This document shows, piece by piece, positions 1-12,056 of a stretch of 64,000 nucleotides of DNA. This stretch comes from Tubulanus polymorphus (taxonomy: Eukaryota; Nemertea; Palaeonemertea; Tubulaniformes; Tubulanidae). The notes under the pieces were generated by a model. That model did not search any database, was not told where the DNA came from, and saw only the letters and a program-made list of their open reading frames with translations. How positions within the stretch are numbered: position 1 is the stretch's first letter; each line of letters begins with the position of its first letter. The position numbers and the translations under genes are program-made. The DNA lies in assembly GCF_964204645.1 (NCBI RefSeq), contig NC_134032.1, forward strand, positions 1,304,501 to 1,368,500, written 5' to 3'.

Positions 1-141
1 GTGGCGGCGGCGGCGGCTGTAGCGAGGAAGAGATGGGACACGGACATTACTTCAATAAGCGAACTTTCCATAAGCCAACCTACTGCCATCATTGTACGGA
101 TATGCTATGGGGTCTGATGGGCCAGGGTTATGTATGCGAGG
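1..141 (+). CDS. DGKQ: DGKQ-like exon 1 (partial): first C1 domain, N-terminal half
   Basis: The frame starting at base 3 reads a Gly run, CSEEE, then [20 protein letters not shown] and [16 protein letters not shown]. It ends in phase 1 at a GTAAGT donor. This is the HxF...KPTYCxxC half of a C1 zinc finger. The ATG at 33 is possible as a start, but the upstream Gly-rich frame is open, so the exon probably continues left of the window. Confidence 0.9.
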
Positions 142-1016
142 GTAAGTGTTAGTGTTGTTTCATTTACAGTAGTGTAGTTGTTAATGTATGCATCACCACC
201 GTGTGTCAGCAGCAGCAGCAGCAGCAGTAACCGGGGCTGTGAGAAGAGCAGGGAGCAATCTGTTTACTGTCTACCCCTGTCGTTGCTGTCATCCATACTA
301 ATACTATAACTGTCAAACCGACTATTATTGGCCCCAATCCCCTACACGCCTAACCTGGTCAACCTACTACGTACCCACGTACCTGCAATCTATCAATTTA
401 ATGGTCAACCGGCTCCTCGCCGAAATCAAACATGCTTATTGCCAAATTGCTTTAGATACCGGTAAACAGTTAACTCCGCAAGGTACTTTAATACGGGCTA
501 TGATACTGGAAGATATATTGATAATCCACTTAATGATTTAAAAATTCCTATTCTCCAGTTCAACTTCGATCCACCATTTTTGAAATTCGCCATTTTACAA
601 CGGGCGCGTCTCCTGTCTCTCTATACACTAGGCCGAGGTAGTAAACGACCCTATCTCACGTGATGACAACGAGCCGCTGAAGTTGGGACCAAGCCGCACA
701 CTGCCGATGATTGCCGAAGTGAATTTGTTCTGAAGGACTAGGAAATTTTATCGTGAAAGGGGCGAAGAAAGGGCATTCGAAAAAATTTGAGACAGTCATT
801 AAGCCCTACCATAAGTACACGTAGCCCTAAGACATGTACCGCTATGTAAATGTACACATATTATTTAGATACATATTGGTTTTGCAGTAACAATGTACTA
901 TTAATAGAAGTACATTAATAAAGGCTCGGGTGGAAATTTACAAGTTTTTAAAGGACCATTTTTCAATTTTTTGAGGGGAATAGAATTTGATGGATTGCCT
1001 TAAAAGGCTATATGGG

Positions 1017-1112
<96 letters not shown>

Positions 1113-4100
1113 GTACTAGTACAGAGCACATATATGGACGGATTCAATTCAGAAAATTAAGAGCTGAAGGCTTGTCTTGGTGTTTGGTTTAGGCGCGTGA
1201 GTATCTATACCCTAGACACGTTTTGCCTACAGCCCAAAAACCGGTCCGACTGGAATCCAGAAGGATGACTGGCGGCGGTCGTCGTTTGTCGAAATTAACA
1301 CCCCGCGTGTTTTTAGTTTTCCGAGCAAATTTTGATCCATATTGTCTAAACGTTTCAGCGCCTGGGGCCGGTTGCACAGTCGTGACTGAAGTCCAAAAAT
1401 GGTCTTAAATCTTAAGACTGGTCTTAAGTTGTTAGATCGGCTATAGAACTAAGTTGGTCTTAAACTGGTCTTAAATCTAAGTCATGACTATGCGACCGAC
1501 CCCTGGGGCTTATCGTCTTCAGAAAAAATTGGGTCGACCGGACGCTTATCTGAATCGTAGGCCTGTCCCGGATTTGGGATTACGCAGTTTTATTGTTCCC
1601 CGCTAGGGGGAGTCGAATATCGAATATATTTCCATTCCTCTCCCTCTCATCTGTTCTCTCACTCGCCTCACTCCAGAAGCTAGTAGATGAAATAGGGTTG
1701 CTCTATCAGTTCTGTTGTTACCATGGATACGAGAGACAGTCGTGCTAATGCTGCATACATACTGTTGTAACGGAGGCTATACTGGCTGTACGGCGAGCGC
1801 GTAGTTCAGCTATACATGCGCTCTATCCCACCCTATTCATACAACCTGGTCCCGAGTATCGACTAGGTCTATTCCTGTAACGGTATATCCTAGGCCCTGT
1901 TTTAGACGGGGGTTATCCTTTACGGGAATCCGTTTTATAAACCGGGTCCGGTTCCACGGTTGTGAGTTAAGATTTGACCCGGGGTTAAAACATCGAAAAT
2001 GATCCGACTTTAACTCGGAGTTATCTCTAACTCACAACTGTGGAACTGGATCCTGAGTTCAGAGTTAACTCTAACTCACAACTGTGGAACTGGATCCTGA
2101 GTTCAGAGTTAACTCTAACTCACAACTGTGGAACTGGATCCTGAGTTAAGATTTTGACTCTAAGTTTACTCATTGAAAATGAACTAACTTAAACTCGGAG
2201 TTAACTCTAACTCACAACTGTGGAACCGGGTCCTGGGTATCACCTATCCCTAGGTTAAAATCGTTAACCGGGGCTAGGTTTCATAGAGGTGGAAGGAAAA
2301 TAGTCCCTGGGAATATTTCGAAATTCGTCAGTTATAACCATGGTTTCTCATTGTTACTACGGCGGTTGTTACCCAGATTGAGGATTTACCCCTAGGGCTA
2401 ACTTTGATACTCGGTCTATGAAACCGGACTGGTTTTGTAATACGGGGTATCAAAGTTAGCCCGGGGTAATATCCATAAAAACCTGGGCCCGGTTTTGTAT
2501 CTGAAGCATCAGAGTAATCCCTAGTATTAAATCCCTTACCCGGGGCCGGTTCCATAGTCGAGACTTAAGTCCAAAAATGAATCTTAAGACTGGTCTTAAG
2601 CTGTTAGGTTAGCGTTAGAACTAAGATAGTCTTAGACTGGTCTAAGCCATGACTATGTAACCAGCCCCTGGACCAGGTTCTATAGACAGGCTTAAACAAA
2701 CGTAGGTTTGTAGGTTGGGCATCAAAGACTATCCCTAGGGTTAAATCCTTTTAACGTGGACCAGGTTAGGCCGGTGCCTCAGGTGAGAACTAAAAATTCA
2801 TAATGACAGAACACTGAACGTGTCAGATGAAGTCTCTGTAGCGTCCTGAAACTGGTGCGGCAAGTTGGCCGTTGAATTTCGGCTATATCCAAAAATTGTG
2901 CGCGGTTTTTACAGGTTTTGTTCCAAGATTGGCAGATTTCGAGCGGGTCCTGCACCTAGAACCTATATAGAAAGTAGTTCGACCATCATCGCGCTGTCAT
3001 ACAACGTGATTACTTCATTTGGTCCTGGTCTTTAAAATGTTGTATTTAAGCATGAAGTAGATCGAACTTCTGAATTGTTGGTGTAATCGCTATTTGGTTA
3101 CTTCACGTTCGATGAGGGCAACAATTCAAACTCGACCGTCTTAAGCTTGATACAATTTTTTATGAAACCGGGCCCTGGGTGTTTGAACTGGCAGCATCAT
3201 TTCTGGGTTAGATTTTATGATTAGCGAATGTTCTGGGTCCAGTTCCGCAGTTCTGAGTTAAGATTTGACCCTGGGTTGAAACATCGAAAATGAACAAACT
3301 TTAACTCAGAGTTAACTCTAACTCACAACTGTGGAACTGGGACCTGGGTTTTATGAGAAATATTGGCTTAATTTGGGTTTTTGGGCGGACTTTTTACTCA
3401 AGTGGTCGCCGTCTACCGGCACTGATGCCTGCCTGATATGTCCCTCCCTATACAACGGTCGAATTGCAAATTCAATCAAACTTATTTAACTAATTTACCA
3501 ATTCCAATTGGATTTTATTGAGCAAAAATCGAAGGAGAAGCAAATTGTTTATTTTGTCAAATTAAGCCACAAATAGTGCAAAACCACCAGCTGGCTATAG
3601 GACCCCTGGGCCGACTGGCTATAGGATCCCTGGGCTGGCTAGCTATAGGATCCCTGGGCCGGCTAGCTATAGGACCCCTGGGCCGGCTAGCTATAGGACC
3701 CCTGGGCCGACTGGCTATAGGACCCGTGGGCCGACTGGCTATAGGACCCCTGGGCCGACTGGCTATAGGACCCCTGGGCCTTCTTATCGGCTGTTGATTT
3801 CATGAATGAACTGAGTTTAATGGTTAAGTTTTGGTAAATATTTTCAGTTTGTAATTTTGTCGTTCATGACCGATGTTTAAGAGCTGTCGTATCACCATGT
3901 TCCAGTATCGCACATAATCTGATAAAGGTAAGTTTACGAAAATTGGTGCCCCTAGAGTTTGTCAAATACTCCCACCTGTTTCTGATTTGTTCTTAGACAG
4001 GTCTAAGTCTAAGCCATGACTATACAACTGGCCCCAAGGTGTTAGATACTTGTCAGACTGTCTCTGCCCACGGTGAAGTTTAAACTGGTTAAATTCTACC

Positions 4101-7100
4101 ACGAGTTGGTCTTAGATACTTGTCAGACTGTCTCTGCCCACGGTGAAGTTTAAACTGGTTAAATTCTACCACGAGTTGGTCTTAGATACTTGTCAGACTC
4201 TCTCTGGCAATGGTGAAGTTTAAACTGGTTAAATTCTACCACGAGTCAGTCTTAGATACTTGTCAGACTGTCTCTGCCCACGGTGAAGTTTAAACTGGTT
4301 AGATTCTATCACGAGTTGGTCTTAGATGCTTGTCACACTGTCTCTGCCCACGGTGAAGTTTAAACTGGTTAAACTCTACCACGAGTTGGTCTTAGATACT
4401 TGTCAGACTGTCTCTGCCCACGGTGAAGTTTAAACTGGTTAGATTCTACCACGAGTTGGTCTTAGATACTTGTCAGACTGTCTCTGCCCACGGTGAAGTT
4501 TAAACTGGTTAAACTCTACCACGAGTTGGTCTTAGATACTTGTCAGACTGTCTCTGCCCACGGTGAAGTTTAAACTGGTTAAATTCTACCACAAGTTGGT
4601 CTTAGATACTTGTCAGACTGTCTCTGCCCACGGTGAAGTTTAAACTGGTTAAATTTTACCACGAGTTGGTCTTAGATACTTGTCAGACTGTCTCTGCCCA
4701 CGGTGAAGTTTAAACTGGTTAGACTCTACCACGAGTTGGTCTTAGATACTTGTCAGACTGTCTCTGCCCACGGTGAAGTTTAAACTGGTTAAATTCTACC
4801 ACGAGTCGGTCTTAGATACTTGTCAGACTGTCTCTGACCACGGTGAAGTTTAAACTGGTTAAACTCTACCACGAGTTGGTCTTAGATACTTGTCAGACTG
4901 TCTCTGCCCACGGTGAAGTTTAAACTGGTTAAATTCTACCACGAGTTGGTCTTAGATACTTGTCAGACTGTCTCTGCCCACGGTGAAGTTTAAACTGGTT
5001 AAACTCTACCACGAGTTGGTCTTAGATACTTGTCAGACTGTCTCTGCCCACGGTGAAGTTTAAACTGGTTAAATTCTACCACGAGTTGGTCTTAGATACT
5101 TGTCAGACTGTCTCTGCCCACGGTGAAGTTTAAACTGGTTAAACTCTACCACGAGTTGGTCTTAGATACTTGTCAGACTGTCTCTGCCCACGGTGAAGTT
5201 TAAACTGGTTAAATTCTACCACGAGTTGGTCTTAGATACTTGTCAGACTGTCTCTGCCCACGGTGAAGTTTAAACTGGTTAAATTCTACCACGAGTTGGT
5301 CTTAGATACTTGTCAGACTCTCTCTGGCAATGGTGAAGTTTAAACTGGTTAAATTCTACCACGAGTTGGTCTTAGATACTTGTCAGACTCTCTCTGGCAA
5401 TGGTGAAGTTTAAACTGGTTAAATTCTACCACGAGTTGGTCTTAGATACTTGTCAGACTCTCTCTGGCAATGGTGAAGTTTAAACTGGTTAAATTCTACC
5501 ACGAGTTGGTCTTAGATACTTGTCAGACTGTCTCTGACCACGGTGAAGTTTAAACTGGTTAAATTCTACCACGAGTTGATAAAGTAAATGTGTGAAATAC
5601 AGAATACTGCTTCTTACCGCAGTAGGCTATAGTTGACACCAGTTCTATACCGACAAGTTAGAATCAAATATTGAATATAACATTTTGAGAAATGGAGTCG
5701 ACTCTTGAAACTCAAGAGTCAGTATCATCTAGTGACTATAATTTGATGTACGTGGTATCTATGCTCTTGATAATATGTAATGGTTCAGCAATAGGCCACT
5801 CAATTTGAATTGAATTTCTAATGATATTTTCGGTCGCACACTCTGTACGTCATGTACGTCATGTACGTGTCGTATTTACAATTAACAATTGTCATTATCT
5901 ATGTAATGATTATACACACACACACTGAGCTCACACAGGTGTTGAGTTGAATGTAATATAAAACATTGTTGAAACAACTGACATCAGTATAAAAACAGTT
6001 CAAATAACATTCAATTCCTCCCCCTCCCTTCCCCTCGACCCCGCTCCCTTCCCCTCAGCCCCGCTCCCTTCCCCTCGACCCCGCTGCAGTCCCCCCTCAC
6101 ACAAAAACTGTCTCGACTCTCAAACTCTCTACTGGCTCTCCTCTCTCCTGGCCTGGCTCTCCTCTCCCCTGGCCTGGTGGCTCTCCTTTCCCCTGGCCTG
6201 GTGGCTCTCCTTTCCCCTGGCCTGGCTCTCCTCTCTCCTGGCCTGGCTCTCCTCTCCCCTGGCCTGGTGGCTCTCCTTTCCCCTGGCCTGGTGGCTCTCC
6301 TTTCCCCTGGCCTGGCTCTCCTCTCTCCTGGCCTGGTGGCTCTGCTCTCCCCTGGCCTGGCTCTCCTCTCCCCTGGCCTGGTGGCTCTCCTCTCCCCTGG
6401 CCTGGCTCTCCTCTCTCCTGGCCTGGTGGATCTGCTCTCCCCTGGCCTGGCTCTCCTCTCCCCTGGCCTGGTGGCTCTCCTCTCCCCTGGCCTGGTGGCT
6501 CTCCTCTCTCCTGGCTTGGCTCCTCTCTCCTCTCTCCTGGCCTGGCTCCTCTCTCCTGGCCTGGCTCCTCTCTCCTGGCCTGGCTCTCCTCTCTCCTGGC
6601 CTGGCTCCTCTCCCCTGGCCTGGCTCCTCTCCCCTGGTCTGGCTCCTCTCCCCTGGTCTGGCTCTGCTCCTCTCTTCTCTCCTCTCTCTTTCTATATGAT
6701 TCAGTTTAATGTAGTGGAGGGAGCATGCAGTGATTGTGTAGCCCCTGTATTAGCGGGTAGCAGTACTATTCAGTCAGTACAGAGCCTACTGCTACTGGTG
6801 CTGCTGCTGCTGCTACTGCTGCTGCTGCTACGACTTGATATCAATTCCCGATGAAATCTCGTCTGATGGGGAACCGGTTTATACCGATGATCCCTCGATT
6901 GTAACATTTTCTCTGATACGACAAAATACGAATCTACATTTTGTGAACCTGTTATTAGATAAGGCATCAACAGATCATTAACGCGATCTTTTCCAACACA
7001 AACTTCTCCCCGAGTTGGCCTACGACAATACAATATCGAGGGTCCCTGGGATGAAATTCTACAATTATCAATATGAAATTTAGTCCCTTACAGAAACTGA

Positions 7101-10100
7101 ATTAACCGATGGACTAACAGTTATCTCAATATCGGAGGTCCCTGGGATGAAATTCTACAATTATCAATATGAAATTTAGTCCCTTACATAAACTGAATTA
7201 ACCGATGTACTAACAGTTATCTCAATATCGGAGGTCCCTGGGATGAAATTCTACAATTATCAATATGAAATTTAGTCCCTTACAGAAACTGGATTAACCG
7301 ATGTACTAACAGTTATCTCAATATCGGAGGTCCCTGGGATGAAATTCTACGATTATCAATATGAAATTTAGTCCCTTACAGAAACTGAATTAACCGATGT
7401 ACTAACAGTTATCTCAATATCGGAGGTCCCTGGGATGAAATGCTACAATTATCAATATGAAATTTAGTCCTTTACAGAAACTGAATTAACCGATGTACTA
7501 ACAGTTATCTCAATATCGGAGGTCCCTGGGATGAAATTCTACGATTATCAATATGAAATTTAGTCCCTTACAGAAACTGGATTAACCGATGTACTAACAG
7601 TTATCTCAATATCGGAGGTCCCTGGGATGAAATTCTACAATTATCAATATGAAATTAGTCCCTTACAGAAACTGAATTAACCGATGTACTAACAGTTATC
7701 TCAATATCGGAGGTCCCTGGGATGAAATTCTACAATTATCAATATGAAATTTAGTCCCTTACAGAAACTGGATTAACCGATGTACTAACAGTTATCTCAA
7801 TATCGGAGGTCCCTGGGATGAAATTCTACAATTATCAATATGAAATTTAGTCCCTTACAGAAACTGGATTAACCGATGTATTAACAGTTATCTCAATATC
7901 GGAGGTCCCTGGGATGAAATTCTTCAATTATCAATATGAAATTTAGTCCCTTACAGAAACTGGATTAACCGATGTACTAACAGTTATCTCTGGTCATCGT
8001 GATTTCTATCGCGATTCTATCGTGTCGATATATCCGCAGCCCGATTTATAAACTCATCGTCTTTTTCTTTTTCTATTCGTCTATTTTCAGTATCCAGTTG
8101 CTCATTGTTGGTCGGAACCGGCGCATTTTAAACGGAAATTCTGTAACGTTTGCCGTAAACGATTGGAGGACAGTTGGGCGATACGGTGCGAAGTGTGCGA
8201 ATATTACGCCCACCTCGACTGTCAGGATTTCGTCGTTAGCGACTGTAAACATTGCGCAACATATAGCCCCAATAAAAACTCTAATGTAAGTATATATATA
8301 TATATATATATATGAATATATTGAGGTTGTGGTGAATGTGTGTCTGGATACGAGGGCCGAGGGCTGAGGGCCGCCCGCGTGCGTGCGTGAAAGAGGGCTG
8401 GAATCAGGATACACCCGCCGTCCGGCCGGCCCGCCCGCGTGAGTGAGTGTGATAGCTAAGACCTGTGTTCGACGGCCCGCTGCTGAGCGTCTGCTGATTG
8501 CGTGCGTGCGTGTGTATCACGGTGTTCATGGAGGGAAATATCGCGGGGACGAAATCATCGGTGGATACCGTGAATACCGTGGACCCGGTACCCTTTGGAT
8601 ACCGTGGTGGACCCAGTTCCCTGTGGATACCGTGGTGGACCCAGTTCCCTGTGGATACCGTGGATACCGTGTTCCACAGTTGCGAGTTAAGATTTGACTG
8701 TTGTCAGTTAACTGTTAATCGCAATTGTGGAACCGGATCCGGAATTTTTGGAAGAGTGAGTGTTAGACCCAGGGGGCGATATGTATTTGAGCCAAACTGT
8801 GTTTGTGTTTGATGCCCCCTGGGACTGTGTTTGATGCCCCCGGGGCTGTTATAGGTTCACTTGGTCAGGTAAGTTCATGAAGGTATGATAATACTGTTAG
8901 CTAGTCATACGGGATCATTTTAGGCATATCACACGGTATTTTGACTATCTACTTTAGGCCTATTAAAGTTGAGGTAAATTTTTCGGTTAAAAAAAAAAGT
9001 TGCGCAATAGTCTTTGTTCACCCCCTCCCCCTTTCTTCAGCGTTAACCCTTTCAGTGCTGACTAATTAATACCCTATCGTGCGGGAGAAAATTTGAAAAT
9101 TTTTAAAATTCCACCCTGGTGTGTTGAATAACGGGAATTAGCACTAAAGTGCGTCTACACCGCGGCGCGGTGTATCGTTAGTTACTAATATTTCACTATG
9201 TTTGACAGGTGCCATCTTTCAATAGAGATATTAATTAAATACTAATTACATCAATACACCGCAGTGCGGTGTACTAGCAAAATCCATCACCGATTCATAA
9301 ACCGCACTGCGGTGTAGACGCACTGAAAGGGTTAATAAAGAGTCTTTACAACCGAGTACAATAATAATCATAATCATTGTAAATCGTTGTAGTAGAATTG
9401 GCGCCATGTTTGGCTAGTTAGATGAATGCGTGAATATATATCCTGTGTATTGATTAGTAACACAAGTGGTCGCACGCGTTGTAACTTGGCCGCTGAAGCT
9501 GTTCTCATCTCCGTTTCGAGTCGATTTTGGAATTACGTTTACAAAAAGCAACGAAATATCGGCGTCCTAGATTGAAGTTGTAAAAATATACATTTTTTCA
9601 TCAAAATGGAGGCAATTACAAAGAATGAGAATATTGCATAGTTAGAATTTGTGACTGTTGCGGTAACTGGCACCACTGGCATGTCCAACGTGCCATGAAA
9701 ATAACTGGTTATAAGTTTCCCGGAGAGATGTTGATGCATTCTTCTAGTTTTGTCGGCGTTGCCAGTGAATTAGGCACAAACTAGTTAATTTTGAAAAGGG
9801 ACAGATTTTGAGAATGAAAAAAGTGAAGTAAATATGATGATGAATATAGCTGTAAATCAGCAATAACGGGTTTTCTGCATAGTTGCACCTTTTGCATCAA
9901 GGAATTATATATATCAATATATTTCACATCAATATATTATATAATGTAGACATAAATACTGCGGTATTTATACACTGTAGGCATTAGTTCCACAGTATCC
10001 GGTATTTTATACATTGTAGGCATTAGTTCCACAGTATCCGGTATTTTATATATTGTAGACATAAATACTGCGGTATTTATACACTGTAGGCATTAGTTCC

Positions 10101-12025
10101 ACAGTATCCGGTATTTTATACATTGTAGGCATTAGTTCCACAGTATCCGGTATTTTATACATTGTAGGCATTAGTTCCACAGTATCCGGTATTTTATACA
10201 TTGTAGGCATTAGTTCGGCAGTATCCGGTATTTTATACATTGTAGGCATTAGTTCCACAGTATCCGGTATTTTATACATTGTAGGCATTAGTTCCACAGT
10301 ATCCGGTATTTTATACATTGTAGGCATTAGTTCCGCAGTATCCGGTATTTTATACATTGTAGGCATTAGTTCCGCAGTATCCGGTATTTTATACATTGTA
10401 GGCATTAGTTCCGCAGTATCCGGTATTTTATACATTGTAGGCATTAGTTCCGCAGTATCCGGTATTTTATACATTGTAGGCATTAGTTCCACAGTATCCG
10501 GTATTTTATACATTGTAGGCATTAGTTCCGCAGTATCCGGTATTTTATACATTGTAGGCATTAGTTCCGCAGTATCCGGTACTTTATACATTGTAGGCAT
10601 TAGTTCCGCAGTATCCGGTATTTTATACATTGTAGGCATTAGTTCCACAGTATCACGCCTGGAGAGAAGGAAATCTTCCTGGTAATTCCAAATGTATTGT
10701 ATGTAAGAAAACGTGTTGGTCATCAGAATGTCTGGCTGGATTCAGATGTGAATGGTGCGGTGTAACGGTATGTATAAATCCCCCTCTCCTCACCCCCCTC
10801 ACCTCCCTCCCCTCATCCCCCTCACCCCCTCAGTCTCTGATCTCTGATATTTTGTATATTTCTAGTCACATGCTGGCTGCTATAAATCCCCCTCCCCTCC
10901 CTCCCCTCATCCCCCTCACCCCTCACCCCCTCAGTCTCTGATCTCTGATATTTTGTATATTTCTAGTCACATGCTGGCTGCTATAAATCCCCCTCACCTC
11001 CCTCCCCTCATCCCCCTCACCCCTCACCCCCTCAGTCTCTGATCTCTGATATTTTATATATTTCTAGTCACATGCTGGCTGCTATAAATCCCCCTCCCCT
11101 CACCCCTCACCCCCTCATCCCCCCTCACCCCCTCAGTCTCTGATCTCTGATATTTTATATATTTCTAGTCACATGCTGGCTGCTATAAATCCCCCTCACC
11201 TCCCTCCCCTCACCCCTCACCCCCTCAGTCTCTGATCTCTGATATTTTGTATATTTCTAGTCACATGCTGGCTGCTATAAATCGTTACCCGTTGAATGTA
11301 ATTTCGGCGTATTACGTGATATAATGTTATCCCCGAGTGCCGTTTCGTTACCTCGAATGGAACTAGGGATGGATCTATTTATGGGTGTTCAACAAAATAC
11401 AACAGGTTCGTGCATCGTCGTTCCCCCTATGACATCACCGGTTCCGTACGATGTGTTTCATTCATCCCCCCCTATGACATCGTCGATTGCAGGTCTTCCC
11501 GGAAGGACTGTGTCGGACGAGTGGCCCTCTAGTGGCGATAGTAAAAATGAAGAAGAACCGGAGAAAAAATCCCCGAAAGAGAAAGAGGGAAAAGACAAAG
11601 ACAAAGATCGCGATGAAGGTATTTATTCCGATCCGACCAATCACGTCGTTTATTGTAGATTATATAACGACCATTCCGATTGGTTGCGGTTATATCGCCG
11701 TTATATCAAAATCCATCTTAAACATGTCTCGATTTTTTGTGCTATTTCTAAGAATATAAGAAACTTATCTGTATATGTTTATATATAAAACACCCTCTCA
11801 TCAATCAGGGGAGCCACTTGCCAGCTGGGGGGGGGGGGAGAAGGGTCAATGTTAGGGTGGTCTTTGAAGATTTCATCAGGGCTGATTTTGTTTATTGACT
11901 TGACCGGTTTAATCAGTTCTAGCATTCTCTGTCAATTCGTGCGTTTCGATTGGTCACTCCTACGTAGATATAGACCAATCAGAGACGAGCGATGTGAAGG
12001 TCAAGTGGCTGCCTTGTTTGAAGCG

Positions 12026-12056
<31 letters not shown>

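Larger units (their letters stand above)
142..3847 (+). other. Intron 1 of DGKQ-like gene
   Basis: GTAAGT donor and TTTTCAG acceptor bound this 3.7-kb intron. It holds a TA microsatellite, copies of three MITE families (1361-1510, 1941-2237, 2284-2432, 2540-2671, 3231-3350) and a 24-bp minisatellite (3591-3780). No coding exon was recognised in the remaining sequence (142-1018, 1510-1940, 2680-3230). Confidence 0.8.

Noticed and set aside
4037-5577. CRISPR array (regular repeats)
   Set aside because: The 70-bp units are contiguous with no variable spacers, and the genome is animal.
6177-6854. 225-codon frame rich in LLSPGL
   Set aside because: CT-rich minisatellite translated; no start context or domain, inside intron 2.
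10046-10723. 225-codon open frame on the minus strand with a 13-residue repeat ([10 protein letters not shown])
   Set aside because: It is the 39-bp minisatellite read in a frame without stops; 39 is a multiple of three. No splice or promoter context, and it lies antisense to a real exon junction.
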